From DATBGZ01 sp963803115 (lineage in GTDB: Bacteria; Actinomycetota; Actinomycetes; Mycobacteriales; Micromonosporaceae), in NCBI GenBank assembly GCA_963803115.1, contig CAWDLN010000015.1:299746-363745 (forward strand): 64,000 nt of DNA. Reading direction: 5' to 3'. Every line of letters starts with the position of its first letter. Position 1 is the stretch's first letter. The position numbers were made by a program, and so were the translations under genes. The notes below the pieces were generated by a model. The model did no database searches. It saw nothing but the letters and a program-made list of their open reading frames with translations, and was not told the origin of the DNA. Shown here in pieces: positions 1 through 9,124 of this stretch.

Positions 1-188
1 GCCACGCGCTGTGGGATACCGTGCCCCTTGATGCGGACACCGTCGACGCATTCGTGGCGGGCCGGGCCGACGACGATGTCGCCGTGATGATCTCCGCGAA
101 GACGCATACACCACTCTCGATTCGTCGCGCCACGTCGGCCGCAATGCGAAGCGCCGCATCGAATGACGCACGCCCCCCAAAGGAGTGA
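1..188 (+). CDS. Partial protein, C-terminal end only, function unknown
   Basis: An open frame enters from the left edge (codons from base 3) and ends at TGA 186-188. Only 61 residues are visible. They are hydrophilic, with an acidic stretch followed by an Arg/Ala/Ser-rich tail, and no motif that I recognise. The stop is followed at once by the next gene: the Shine-Dalgarno AAAGGAG of that gene lies over the last codons here, so the two are almost certainly co-transcribed. Its place at the head of a polysaccharide gene run suggests a surface-glycan role, but the sequence does not prove it. Confidence 0.55.
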   Translation, partial: HALWDTVPLDADTVDAFVAGRADDDVAVMISAKTHTPLSIRRATSAAMRSAASNDARPPKE

Positions 189-190
189 CC

Positions 191-1213
191 GTGCAGACAG
201 CAGAAAAGCACCGCGAGACGCCGGCGATAAGCGTAAGGGTGGGTCAGCTCGTCGAGATCCGGAGCGCAGCCGAAATCCTCGGTACCCTCGATGAACGGGG
301 CGAGCTGGACGGTCTGCCATTCATGCCTGAGATGGTCCGCTACTGCGGGCAGCAGTTCACCGTGGCGAGTGTCGCCCACAAGCTCTGCGACACCGTCAAC
401 CGCAGCGGAATGTACAGGATGCGCGACGCCGTACACCTCACCGGTGCTGGGTCCCGCTGCGACGGCAGAGCCCACGACGGTTGCCAGGCCGCGTGCTTGT
501 TGTATTGGAAGACGGCGTGGTTGAAGCGAATCGACGCTCCCGTCAATGCCGTCGTCCCATCGAGCGAGGCGACCGAGGATGTGCCCCGACTGCTTCCACT
601 GCTCGTCCTCAACAGCCGCAAGGATCCCGCGGAGGACGGCACCGGGGTCTACTCGTGCCAGGCGACCGAAATGCCGCGGGCGGCCTCGGAAATGCTGCGG
701 TTGCTCGAGCCAACGCAGTATCTGCAGGACATCCGCTCGGGTAATCGTGGAGCGGCGTGGGTCCTGCGGGCGTTCCTGGTCGGACTTTTCAATCGAATCC
801 AGGGCCTGAGCCGACGTCACTTACCACAATGGATGCAGTTCCGAGACGCGATGTCGTGGGGGTTCATCCGTGGTTCGTCCGAACGGGCGACTCAGACCGC
901 GATCACCGATCTGCGGCCCGGGGAGCTCGTACGGATCAAGTCGAAAGCCGAGATCATGCCGACGCTGAACCAGGCGCAGCTCAATCGGGGTCTTGGCTTC
1001 GATGCGGAGATGGCACGGTTCTGCGGGCGCACCGCCCGGGTCGCTCGGCGAGTCACGCGGATCATCGACGAGCGCACGGGCAAGATGCTGACCATGAAAT
1101 CGCCATGCATCGTCCTCGAGGGCATTGTCTGCGAAGGCGCCTACAACGCGAGCTGTCCGCGAGCGATTCCGCCGTACTGGCGAGAGATCTGGCTGGAGCG
1201 GGTCGACGGGTGA
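191..1213 (+). CDS. Cysteine-rich protein with two tandem copies of a ~100-residue unit
   Basis: The protein has 340 residues. GTG 191 is preferred to GTG 185 because AAAGGAG sits 5 bases before 191 and would overlap 185. Residues about 15-114 and 241-340 are copies of one unit: a VxIRS/VRIKS start, an EMxRxCG segment near position 35-40, a run of cysteines (LCDT, RCDG, GCQAAC in copy 1; SPC, VCEG, SCPR in copy 2) and a closing YWKTAWLKRI or YWREIWLERV. The paired cysteines suggest metal binding. I remember single-copy relatives as hypothetical proteins in glycosyltransferase operons, but I know no defined function. The stop overlaps the GTG of the flippase gene (GTGA), so translation is probably coupled. 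The 130-residue linker contains no clear motif. Confidence 0.75.
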   Translation: MQTAEKHRETPAISVRVGQLVEIRSAAEILGTLDERGELDGLPFMPEMVRYCGQQFTVASVAHKLCDTVNRSGMYRMRDAVHLTGAGSRCDGRAHDGCQAACLLYWKTAWLKRIDAPVNAVVPSSEATEDVPRLLPLLVLNSRKDPAEDGTGVYSCQATEMPRAASEMLRLLEPTQYLQDIRSGNRGAAWVLRAFLVGLFNRIQGLSRRHLPQWMQFRDAMSWGFIRGSSERATQTAITDLRPGELVRIKSKAEIMPTLNQAQLNRGLGFDAEMARFCGRTARVARRVTRIIDERTGKMLTMKSPCIVLEGIVCEGAYNASCPRAIPPYWREIWLERVDG

Positions 1214-2784
1214 ACGACGGCACCTCAGCGCCCGCGGTACCAGCCGCGGAGGAGCGCACCGACGAGCTGTCCCCGCGGTCGATCGCGAGGCGTGCCTCAC
1301 GGGGACTTAGCTGGAGCCTCGCTGGCACCTTGGTGTTGAAGCTCGGTTCATTCGTAATGGCATTGATCATCGCTCGGCTGCTCGTCCCGGCCGATTTCGG
1401 TGCCTACGCGATCGCGCTCGCCGCCACTCATTTCGTCATGCATGTGAACGACGTGGGGCTGATCGCGGCCACAGTGCAGTGGCGGGGCAAGCTCGAAGAG
1501 ATGTCGGCGACCGCGTCGACGCTGGCGCTCGCCTTCAGCGGTCTCCTCTACGCCGCCTTCTGGTTTATCGCGGAACCATTTGCGCGCCTGGCCGGGGCGC
1601 CGGAGGCGGCCGGAGTCGTGCGGGTACTGACGCTCACCATCCTCATCGACGGCGTCACCGCGGTCCGCGCCGGCGCTCTCATGCGGAACTTCCAGCAAGA
1701 CAAGATCACCAAGGCCAACGCCGCGGGGTTTCTCATCACGGCCATGCTGACCATCGGACTCGCGGCGGGGGGAGCCGGTGCCTACAGCTTTGCGTACGGC
1801 CAAGTCGTCGGCGGAGTGCTGACCGGGATCCTCATCATGGTCTGGGCCAAGGTGCCGCTGCGGTACGGCGTGGACAAGGGTGTTGCCCGACGGCTATTGG
1901 CCTTCGGTATCCCGCTTGCGGCGAGCCTCGGCGTCGAGGCCATCGTCATGAATGCCGACTACGTCATCGTGGGGAACGTTCTCGGCGCGACGGCGCTCGG
2001 CTTGTACCTGCTGGCCTTCAACATCTCGAGCTGGGTGCCCGGAGTGATCGGCACCGCGGTGCGCTACGTATCGGTCGCTGGCTTTTCTCGCCTGTCCGAG
2101 AAGGACCCAAGTGTGCTCTCCGCCGGCGTGGAACGTACGGTGCCGCTCCTGGTCACCGCGCTCGTTCCCATCGCGGTGTTGATGGGCACACTCGCGGAGC
2201 CACTGGTTCACGTGCTCTTCGGATTCCAATGGCAACCGGCTGCCACCGTGCTGCAACTGCTCATGATTTTGACCGTGGTCCGCATGCTCACTGCGTTCGG
2301 CTTCGACATCCTCGCCGGCGCCGGGGCAAGCAAGTCCGCGCTTTGGGTCAATCTCGGATGGTTGGTCGCGCTGATTCCCGCCCTCTGGGTCGGCACGCAT
2401 CGCGGTGGCATTCGCGGGGCGGCACTCGCGCACGTGATCGTCGCGCTACTGGTCGCGCTTCCGCTGACGGGCCTCGCTCTACGTGGAGTTGGTGTGCGAC
2501 TGTCGGGTATACCCCGACGAGTGGTCCGTCCCCTCCTGGCCGGCGCGCTGACTCTCGCCGTGTGCCTGCTCCTCTTGCGGATTCCGGCCGCGCCGGTGGT
2601 ACAAATTCTTGCCGTCGGCTCGGCCGGCCTCCTGACCTACGTTCTCACGGCATTTCCCAGGGCTCAGCTGCGGCAGTGGATCGCGCTACTGCCCTGGAAG
2701 AAGAATCACCGCCCCGAACCCGTCACGGCGGCTGGTCCTCAGCCTGACTCGGACCGGCCGGCCGGCACTTCCGGCCTGATGTAG
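1210..2784 (+). CDS. Polysaccharide flippase, MOP/Wzx family
   Basis: The 524-residue membrane protein starts at GTG 1210, overlapping the stop of the upstream gene by four bases. An open stretch further upstream in the same frame is only the shadow of that gene. After about 35 cytoplasmic residues comes a conserved opening (SRGLSWSLAGTLVLKLGSF) and then roughly 12-14 hydrophobic helices with short charged loops, the pattern of oligosaccharide flippases that move lipid-linked repeat units across the membrane. The tail is Pro/Asp-rich. Its last 46 bases overlap the 3' end of the convergent polymerase gene. The repeat unit it carries cannot be told from sequence. Confidence 0.88.
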   Translation: MNDGTSAPAVPAAEERTDELSPRSIARRASRGLSWSLAGTLVLKLGSFVMALIIARLLVPADFGAYAIALAATHFVMHVNDVGLIAATVQWRGKLEEMSATASTLALAFSGLLYAAFWFIAEPFARLAGAPEAAGVVRVLTLTILIDGVTAVRAGALMRNFQQDKITKANAAGFLITAMLTIGLAAGGAGAYSFAYGQVVGGVLTGILIMVWAKVPLRYGVDKGVARRLLAFGIPLAASLGVEAIVMNADYVIVGNVLGATALGLYLLAFNISSWVPGVIGTAVRYVSVAGFSRLSEKDPSVLSAGVERTVPLLVTALVPIAVLMGTLAEPLVHVLFGFQWQPAATVLQLLMILTVVRMLTAFGFDILAGAGASKSALWVNLGWLVALIPALWVGTHRGGIRGAALAHVIVALLVALPLTGLALRGVGVRLSGIPRRVVRPLLAGALTLAVCLLLLRIPAAPVVQILAVGSAGLLTYVLTAFPRAQLRQWIALLPWKKNHRPEPVTAAGPQPDSDRPAGTSGLM

Positions 2785-4181
2785 TGACGCATGTAGCGGC
2801 TCGCGGGCCCGGCCGCAAACCACCGAGGCATGGCGGTGCGTACCTGCAGCGAAGTATGGGTGAGCCGCCAGACGGTGCCGCATAGACCGATTGTCAAGGC
2901 GACCAGCGTCGCGTACGTGAGAAACGCCATCGAGTCGTAAGTCGCGGCAACCGCCAGTGCGATGACCTGAGTGGACACAAGCACGGCGCAGAGGTGGCGC
3001 ATCTCCTCGGTGCTGGCCCGCTTGCGGGCCAGCATGGCCACCGCGATCGCCGTGATGTGCATTGTCGCTATCGCGATCACGCCCACGATTCCGTTGCTGA
3101 TGAGGAACGCCAGCCATTGATTGTCGAGGATCTGATACTGCGGGGCGAGGTAGGTACCGGTCCCACGACCGAGCCACGGTCGCTGCGAGACGTAATACCA
3201 AACCAGCGGATAGCGCTCCTGGCGAACGGTGAATGCGGGGTTGTTGGACGGATCGTCGAAGAGCCTGCTCAGAGTCCGAACCAAACCGGGCTTGGCGACC
3301 GTGAGCGCGGCCGCGAGCAGCGTCGCGAGGACGAGGATGTTGTATCGCAGCCGCCAGCCCCACGTCGGCACGAGCACGAGAAGGACGATGGCGAGGGCCA
3401 GAATTCCGGATCGGGAAATTGTGGTGAGAACCCCGGCCCCCAGGAGTACCGAAGCCAGAATCGCCAGCCGACGGCCGCGTCGCGTGGCAGCGAAGATCGC
3501 CTCGTGGATTGCGAACGGGAGGATGGTGGCCAGGACCGTCGCGAGCTCGATATAGTGGGTCGCGGTGCTTGCCACCCGGATGCCTGATCCCCGCTCCTCG
3601 AACCCCAACACTTCCTTCTTCGACTCCAACCCCGGAATCGACACCAACGAGGTGAGGTCGTAGGAGAAGGCGAATTGGATCAGGCCAATGGCGGCCATCA
3701 CCATGCCGCAGGCGACGAGGACCTTCAGCACGAGGTGGAGCCGTTCCAGGTTAGCGATGCCGTCCGCAGCGCCGAGGGCGACGCCGGCGAAGATCGCCAG
3801 GTAGAGCAGCGCGCGATCGGCGCCGTTGGCCTCCATCGCGGTCAGACCCCGCAGTTGCCCGACCGCGTACGAAACCAACATCGACAGAGTGAACGCGAGC
3901 AAGGCCCACCGGATCGGCTGAGGGCCAGGCAGCACAAGGTGTGGAGTGAGCCGCACCGTGACCCACCAGCCGAACAGGAGAAGACCGACGATGAGGGCCG
4001 GACGTCCGAGGTCGGTCATGCCAGGGACGATGTATCGCGACGGCACGAGCGTAAGCAGAGCGATCAGGACGCAGACGAGGGTGGCCGCATCAACCTTCGT
4101 CGCTCGCCGGCGACTCACGTACGTGCGGCTGGCTACCCGGGCGGACTCGAGGTCGGACTGCTGTAGCCCGAGCGTGGTCAC
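2739..4181 (-). CDS. O-antigen ligase/polymerase-like membrane protein (Wzy/WaaL family)
   Basis: This 480-residue protein starts at ATG 4181. It has about 12 predicted membrane helices and one large extracytoplasmic loop with RYPLVWYYVSQRPWLGRGTG, typical of O-antigen ligase family proteins that polymerise or transfer glycan chains outside the membrane. TISRSGILAL in the middle is another common family sequence. The ATG overlaps the TGA of the Wzz-like gene (ATGA), so the two form a minus-strand operon. The 3' end overlaps the flippase gene on the other strand. A polymerase is more likely than a ligase because the neighbours are a chain-length regulator and a flippase. Confidence 0.85.
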   Translation of the reverse strand: MTTLGLQQSDLESARVASRTYVSRRRATKVDAATLVCVLIALLTLVPSRYIVPGMTDLGRPALIVGLLLFGWWVTVRLTPHLVLPGPQPIRWALLAFTLSMLVSYAVGQLRGLTAMEANGADRALLYLAIFAGVALGAADGIANLERLHLVLKVLVACGMVMAAIGLIQFAFSYDLTSLVSIPGLESKKEVLGFEERGSGIRVASTATHYIELATVLATILPFAIHEAIFAATRRGRRLAILASVLLGAGVLTTISRSGILALAIVLLVLVPTWGWRLRYNILVLATLLAAALTVAKPGLVRTLSRLFDDPSNNPAFTVRQERYPLVWYYVSQRPWLGRGTGTYLAPQYQILDNQWLAFLISNGIVGVIAIATMHITAIAVAMLARKRASTEEMRHLCAVLVSTQVIALAVAATYDSMAFLTYATLVALTIGLCGTVWRLTHTSLQVRTAMPRWFAAGPASRYMRHYIRPEVPAGRSESG

Positions 4182-5188
4182 CGGCGTCTGGTCTCGTCGC
4201 CGCCGGAGTCGCGCCGGCGCGTTGGTCGGTGCGTCAACGGCAGCACGACCGTGGCGTCCACAAGCGGCACGCCGTCAGGACCCTCGGTCGGATCGTCGGC
4301 TGCTTGCGCCGCGTCCGCCCCGACTGGGGGCGGCGGGGATACAGCCACTTCACCTGGCTCGCCGACTGCGCCCTTTGTCCGCGGCCGGCCCGTTGAGCGT
4401 GCGCCCTCGAAGGCTGCGCGACCGCCGTCGGTGATCGGCTGTGGTCCCGGCGATAGACCCGCGGGCACCTGCCGGTCATACAGCCGCGGCGCTCGGGTGG
4501 AGATAGCGGTCGATGTCATGGGCACCGGCGAGAGGTCGTCCAGACCAACGCCCGCAGGCAGTCCGGCGCGTTTGCGGGCGCGGCGGTTGAGCATCGCGTC
4601 CAATCCGATCGTGAACCCCAGCGTCAGCAGCAGGCCGACCCCGGCCACTGCTACGAGCGCGCGCTTGACCCGGCCGTCGGACTCCTGGACGTTCGCGCCA
4701 AAGTCAATGCGGCGCGCGACCACCAGATCCTTGGGATTAACCCCGTACGCCTGAACCTGGAGGTCGGTCACGCTCGCGCTGAACCGATCGATCAACGCGT
4801 TGGTTGTGTCGATCGCCTGCTGCTGGCTGGCCCCGGTGACCTCGAAGGTGACCAACGGACTCGATGAGTTGAGTGAGGCCGTAAACGTTTCGCTGAGCCC
4901 ACTGGCCTTGAGCGACTCGACGACGCTGGCCTGCTGGACCGTGAGAATCGCGGCGTTGGCGAGGTTGTAGAGACCGAGGCCGATCCATGGGTTGCGCTGA
5001 TCGAGCGTCTGTTCCCCCGGCTGCGTCGGTTGGGAGACCGGCGGTGCGAGTTGGACGTACGCGGTCGAGATGTAGTTGGGCGCCACCCCGGTCATTGTCC
5101 ACGCGCACGCGACAGCGGTCAGCACCAAGCCGGGCACAGCGAAGTACCACCGTCGCAACAGGAGCTTCGTCACGTCCCAGAAATCCAC
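4178..5188 (-). CDS. Wzz-like chain-length determinant / polysaccharide co-polymerase
   Basis: I chose GTG 5188 (336 residues) because AGAGGA lies 5-6 bases upstream; a longer reading has no such site. The layout is that of a co-polymerase: a short cytoplasmic start (VDFWDVTKLLLRRWYF), a first membrane helix, an extracytoplasmic region of about 170 residues and a second helix near residue 190-210. A Pro/Arg-rich cytoplasmic tail of some 110 residues follows. No Walker motif is visible, so it lacks the BY-kinase domain fused to some relatives. The gene is the first of a two-gene operon with the polymerase and diverges from the beta-helix gene across 178 bases that must contain both promoters. 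Confidence 0.8.
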   Translation of the reverse strand: MDFWDVTKLLLRRWYFAVPGLVLTAVACAWTMTGVAPNYISTAYVQLAPPVSQPTQPGEQTLDQRNPWIGLGLYNLANAAILTVQQASVVESLKASGLSETFTASLNSSSPLVTFEVTGASQQQAIDTTNALIDRFSASVTDLQVQAYGVNPKDLVVARRIDFGANVQESDGRVKRALVAVAGVGLLLTLGFTIGLDAMLNRRARKRAGLPAGVGLDDLSPVPMTSTAISTRAPRLYDRQVPAGLSPGPQPITDGGRAAFEGARSTGRPRTKGAVGEPGEVAVSPPPPVGADAAQAADDPTEGPDGVPLVDATVVLPLTHRPTRRRDSGGDETRRR

Positions 5189-5366
5189 CGCTATCCTCTC
5201 ATCGGCGGGGCTGACGCAGCGGCTGCCGGAACGCATCCGCCACCGGGCGCCAGGAGTTATCTTGCCCCGTTTCCCTGCCGGTTGCAGGGAGGACCACGCG
5301 ATGTGGCGGAAGGCCAAGTCGGAATCCGGACATCCGGTAGGGTGGTCGCGGCTGAGGAGGGATGAA

Positions 5367-6446
5367 TTGCCCGACCGTGATCAGCAAAGCCGCCGCCTGA
5401 GCATGAAGCCGACCCGGCCGAACGGGATCCTCCGAACAGAAGAACGCCGCAGCTGGGTGCTTGTTGGTGCCGCCGCCGTCCTGGTCTCCGTCGTGATCGC
5501 GTCGCTGGCACTTCTGTCCACACGGGACCCGCAAACCAGCTCGGGCACCGCGGCCGGCACTCCAGAGCCGGGCTCCTCCGCCACACTGGCCGCCCAGAGC
5601 CCGCCCGCTTCGCCGACGACCGGCCCCACCACTACGCCACCGACCGCCGGCGGAGCCGGGGCAGGACCCGCCGGGCAAGGGCCCAACCAGCCGGGTTGCT
5701 CGAGCCGCCCGAGCTCGTGCGGCTATCCGGACGGCACCAACACAGGAGTTCCCGCCGGAGTGGCACTCACCGTCATCAACGGGAGCGTCAACCTGACCAC
5801 GCCCGGGGCAGTGCTGGAAGGCAAGGACATCCACGGCTGTGTCCTCGTGCAGGCGCCCAATGTGACCATCCGCCGCTCGAAGGTGACCTGCCCGGACGGA
5901 TACGGGATCGGGAGCTTCCCGGAGCAGTACAGCGGTGGTGGGTTGCTCGTCGAGGATGTGGAGGTGACCTGCGCCAACGGCCCGGCCACGGCCATCGGCT
6001 ACTACGGCCTGCTCGCACGTCGGGTCAACCTGCACAACTGCGAAAACGGCTTCGACATCGACGACCGTGTTACCGTCGTCGATTCCTACATCCACGACAT
6101 GCGCCCCACCGACACCGGCCACACCGACGGTATCCAGCTCGCCGGCGGATCCGACATCCTGATCCGGCACAACACAATCTTCAACCCGGACGGCACTTCG
6201 GCCATCATCAGCCATCCCAGCGCCAACGCCAATGTGACCATCGAGGCGAACCTGCTCGGCGGCGGAGCCTACACGCTGTACTGTCCGAGGGATTCCAGCA
6301 CAAACTTCCGCGTGCTCAACAATCGGTTCAGTACACTGTTCGGGCCGAACGGGGGCGCCTACGGTCCGTGGGACCAATGCCAGAAGGTTGCCGAGAACCA
6401 TGGCAATGTCTGGGACAGCACGCTGGTACCCGTTCCACCAGAGTGA
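5367..6446 (+). CDS. Membrane-anchored right-handed beta-helix protein
   Basis: TTG 5367 is chosen because AGGAGG ends six bases before it; ATG 5403, in the same frame, is the alternative. The 359-residue product has a short basic cytoplasmic end, one hydrophobic helix (about residues 28-50), a Ser/Thr/Pro/Gly-rich linker to about residue 115 and then a domain of short repeats (IHGCVLVQAPNVTIRRSKV and similar) typical of right-handed parallel beta helices found in polysaccharide lyases and glycan-binding proteins. DNCENGFDIDD-like turns with Asp residues could form a carbohydrate site, but no lyase family could be assigned. Its place between the Wzz and glycosyltransferase genes suggests that it acts on, or holds, the exported glycan at the cell surface. 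Confidence 0.75.
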   Translation: MPDRDQQSRRLSMKPTRPNGILRTEERRSWVLVGAAAVLVSVVIASLALLSTRDPQTSSGTAAGTPEPGSSATLAAQSPPASPTTGPTTTPPTAGGAGAGPAGQGPNQPGCSSRPSSCGYPDGTNTGVPAGVALTVINGSVNLTTPGAVLEGKDIHGCVLVQAPNVTIRRSKVTCPDGYGIGSFPEQYSGGGLLVEDVEVTCANGPATAIGYYGLLARRVNLHNCENGFDIDDRVTVVDSYIHDMRPTDTGHTDGIQLAGGSDILIRHNTIFNPDGTSAIISHPSANANVTIEANLLGGGAYTLYCPRDSSTNFRVLNNRFSTLFGPNGGAYGPWDQCQKVAENHGNVWDSTLVPVPPE

Positions 6447-6482
6447 CCCTTGTTATGGTGACCTTGTTAGGTGACCTTGTTA
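6443..6482 (+). repeat. 13-bp direct repeat, three copies, overlapping a stop codon
   Basis: Three head-to-tail copies of about 13 bases, consensus GGTGACCTTGTTA: 6443-6456 (with one extra base), 6457-6469 and 6470-6482. The first copy contains the TGA stop of the beta-helix gene. The next gene starts 206 bases further on. Confidence 0.85.
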
Positions 6483-6688
6483 CAGAGACTCGGACGGCGA
6501 TACGACACTCATCACGACACGAGACGTTCGCGCCGCTGTTGCTTGCCGCCGATGAGGCCGTCGCCTACGGTCGATGTGGCCAACGTCGACGGCGGTAGAG
6601 GCCGACCGCCGCGATGGCGCGGCGGGCTGACCCAGGAATGGCGGGCTGACCGAACAGATGCCGACGTGACGGTGAAAGGAGGAGCGTC

Positions 6689-7357
6689 ATGGCGAGCACA
6701 ATGGACCGACCGCCGTTCGTGAGCCGGGCGCTTCAAGCGAGCCGCGCCTCATCCGTCGGTCGAGCGGCGCCGAAGTTGAGAAACCTGTTGTGGGAGCGGC
6801 GTCTGGGCATCTCCACTCACGGGACCGTTCCGGTGGATCACCCAGATTCGTCGAATTACTCCGCCATGCCTTACTCCACCGTCCGGAAGGTGTTGCGCCG
6901 ACTGGCGCTCGAGGCGAGCGACGTCTTCGTGGACATCGGCAGTGGCAAGGGTCGGGTGTTGTGTTGCGCGGCCCTGTACCCGGTCCGCGCCGTCATTGGC
7001 GTCGACCTCTCCGAAGAGTTGAACGAGCAGGCGAGATTGAACGCGCGCCGGGCCCACGGCCTTCGTGCGCCCATCGAGGTGCACACGGCATTCGCCGACG
7101 AATTCGATTATTCAGAATGCACAGTCGCCTTCATGTTCTCGCCATTCGGCGCGGAGACGCTGCGGAAGGTGTTGTCCAAGATCCATTCTGACCGGCGCGA
7201 CCGTCCAGTTAGGATCGCCTACGCCAACCCAGCCCATCTCGAGGCCTGTGCCGAACAGGAATGGCTTGAACAGTACGACGTTTGGGACCGCGACGGGCAC
7301 GAGCACGGGGTGCGCTTCTACCGTAGCGCCACCGGGCCGGGCCGCCGCACACCGTGA
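6689..7357 (+). CDS. Class I SAM-dependent methyltransferase
   Basis: The gene starts at ATG 6689 with a near-perfect AAAGGAGG six bases upstream. The 222-residue product has a Rossmann glycine motif DIGSGKGRVL (about residues 84-93), an acidic end of the second strand (GVDLSEEL) and a later hydrophobic strand with FMFSPFG, the pattern of small class I methyltransferases, especially the DOT1-like group. The N-terminal 70 residues resemble those of proteins that sit in glycan clusters. The substrate is unknown; methylation of a sugar or lipid carrier would suit the context, but that is inference. Confidence 0.78.
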   Translation: MASTMDRPPFVSRALQASRASSVGRAAPKLRNLLWERRLGISTHGTVPVDHPDSSNYSAMPYSTVRKVLRRLALEASDVFVDIGSGKGRVLCCAALYPVRAVIGVDLSEELNEQARLNARRAHGLRAPIEVHTAFADEFDYSECTVAFMFSPFGAETLRKVLSKIHSDRRDRPVRIAYANPAHLEACAEQEWLEQYDVWDRDGHEHGVRFYRSATGPGRRTP

Positions 7358-7501
7358 TCGGCCGATTCGCCGCCGCTCGGTGCCGGACAACCTTGTCAGC
7401 TAGTCGATAGCGTTTATACCAAGCAATAGTGGGCGCGCGTGGTAGCGTCAGCCAGAATTGCGCCGATTGAGTGGCTTGATTGAACAGGAATCGGTGATTC
7501 A

Positions 7502-8188
7502 TTGACCGCCTCGTCCGTTGCCATCACGTCCGTGGTGAACCTGACCATCCATGGCGTCGGCAAGACCATCCGCACGCTCGACCCCGGCGAAGACGTCACC
7601 TGGGTCTCTGTGTCGCAACTCGAACGCGTACTCGACGCCGTCGCGGGCCGCGACGACATCCGCCTCACCTTCGACGATGGCAACGCATCCGACGTCGAGA
7701 TCGCTCTGCCGCGGCTGCTGGAGCGTGGGCTGCGGGCGGAGTTCTTTGTCCTCGCGGGTCTGCTGGGACAGCCGGGCCGGCTCGATACCAATGGGGTGCG
7801 GGAGTTGTCGGCGGCGGGCATGGCGATCGGATCGCATGGGTGGGCCCATCGGGACTGGCGGCGCATCGACGACGCCGAGGCAGAACGAGAGCTGACCGGC
7901 GCGCATCGGATCCTGAGCGACCTTACCGGGCGGGTCGTCACGCGGGTCGCGATCCCGTTCGGTTCCTATGACCGGCACGTGCTACGCCGGCTCCGCGCGG
8001 CAAAGGTGACCCGCGCCTACAACAGCGACGGAGGTCGCGCCCGACCGGATGCCTGGCTGCAGGCCCGCACGAGCCTGAACCACGACCTCGATGCCGGCTG
8101 GATCTCTCGCGTGCTCGATGCGGGACCGTCGCCCGTACAACTGGCCCGCGGCACCGCGGCCCGCGCCCTCAAGCGCTGGCGGGGCTGA
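7502..8188 (+). CDS. Polysaccharide deacetylase (NodB-like, CE4) family protein
   Basis: The open frame starts at TTG 7502 and GTG 7532 is an alternative; no strong ribosome site marks either, so the start is uncertain. The 228-residue product has the CE4 metal motif TFDDG near residue 57-61 and the second motif SHGWAHRDW (H-x3-H type) near residue 118, as in NodB-type deacetylases that remove N-acetyl groups from glycans. There is no signal peptide, so it would act inside the cell or on the inner face of the membrane. It lies 3 bases before a glycosyltransferase gene and begins a tightly packed plus-strand operon running to 12849. Confidence 0.85.
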   Translation: MTASSVAITSVVNLTIHGVGKTIRTLDPGEDVTWVSVSQLERVLDAVAGRDDIRLTFDDGNASDVEIALPRLLERGLRAEFFVLAGLLGQPGRLDTNGVRELSAAGMAIGSHGWAHRDWRRIDDAEAERELTGAHRILSDLTGRVVTRVAIPFGSYDRHVLRRLRAAKVTRAYNSDGGRARPDAWLQARTSLNHDLDAGWISRVLDAGPSPVQLARGTAARALKRWRG

Positions 8189-8191
8189 GAC

Positions 8192-9124
8192 GTGCACCCG
8201 ATGTCAGGCGACTCCGCGGCCAGTGCCCGGGTGGCCGCCGTCGTGGTGACCTACAACAGCGCGGACGTGCTCGGCGACTGCCTCGCGTCATTCGGCGACC
8301 AGAAGGTCGACCTCACCGACATCGTGGTGGTCGACAATGCCTCCACCGACAAGACACTAGCGATCGCCGCCGACGCGACCGGCCTGCCGGTACGAGTTGT
8401 TGACATGGGTCGCAACGCGGGGTACGCGGCCGCAGTGAATGCGGGAATCGCGGTCCTCGATGTGTCTACGCTGGACGCCGTACTGGTGCTCAACCCCGAC
8501 TGTCGGCTCACCCCTGGGTCCCTCGCGATTCTGGCTCAAGCGTTAGCGAGCCCCGGTCGGGGCATCGCGGTGCCGCTGCTGGTCAATCCCGACGGCTCGC
8601 TGCAGCCGTCGCTTCGGCGCACCCCGACGGTGACCCGAGCACTCGCGGAGGCGCTCCTCGGCGGTGCGGCCGGCCGGCTCGGCGGGGTCGGTGAGTTGGT
8701 CACGGACCCGCAGTCCCACGCCCGGCCCGGTCCGGTCGCATGGGCGACCGGCGCGGCCATGTTGATGTCCACTGCGGCCATCGCGGAGACCGGACCGTGG
8801 GACGAGTCGTACCTGCTCTACAGCGAGGAGACCGAGTACTCCTTGCGCGCCGCCGACTGTGGATGGATCACCTGGTTCGAGCCGGCGGCGGTCGTGGAAC
8901 ATATCGGCGGCGAACAGGCCACGAATCCGACGCTGGCCAAGCTGGCTGTGGTGAACAAGGTGAAGCTCTTCCGTAGCCGGCACAACCGGGTCCACGCCGC
9001 GGGCTACTTCGCCGCGGTCGCCCTGGGCGAGGGACTGCGCGCAGTGGCCGGCCGGCGTACGTCGCGGGCCTCGTTCGTTGCCCTGGTGCGTCCGTCCCGG
9101 CGGGTTCGGGAGTTGACGACGTGA
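8192..9124 (+). CDS. Glycosyltransferase family 2
   Basis: The start is GTG 8192 or ATG 8201. The 310-residue GT-A protein has the nucleotide-binding opening VAAVVVTYNSADVL, VVDNASTD after the second strand, NAGYAAAVNAG, and the metal-binding NPDC in place of DxD. These four together are typical of rhamnosyltransferase-like GT2 enzymes. WDESYLLYSEETEYSLR further on is the usual acceptor-side motif. It transfers a sugar from a nucleotide donor during assembly of the repeat unit. The stop overlaps the GTG of the next gene (GTGA). Donor and linkage cannot be read from sequence. Confidence 0.88.
   Translation: MHPMSGDSAASARVAAVVVTYNSADVLGDCLASFGDQKVDLTDIVVVDNASTDKTLAIAADATGLPVRVVDMGRNAGYAAAVNAGIAVLDVSTLDAVLVLNPDCRLTPGSLAILAQALASPGRGIAVPLLVNPDGSLQPSLRRTPTVTRALAEALLGGAAGRLGGVGELVTDPQSHARPGPVAWATGAAMLMSTAAIAETGPWDESYLLYSEETEYSLRAADCGWITWFEPAAVVEHIGGEQATNPTLAKLAVVNKVKLFRSRHNRVHAAGYFAAVALGEGLRAVAGRRTSRASFVALVRPSRRVRELTT

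Noticed and set aside
1479..2747. A 422-codon open frame on the plus strand inside the flippase gene
   Set aside because: It is Arg/Gly/His-rich, has no hydrophobic segments or motifs and lies within a well-supported membrane protein gene in another frame. High-GC DNA yields many such frames.
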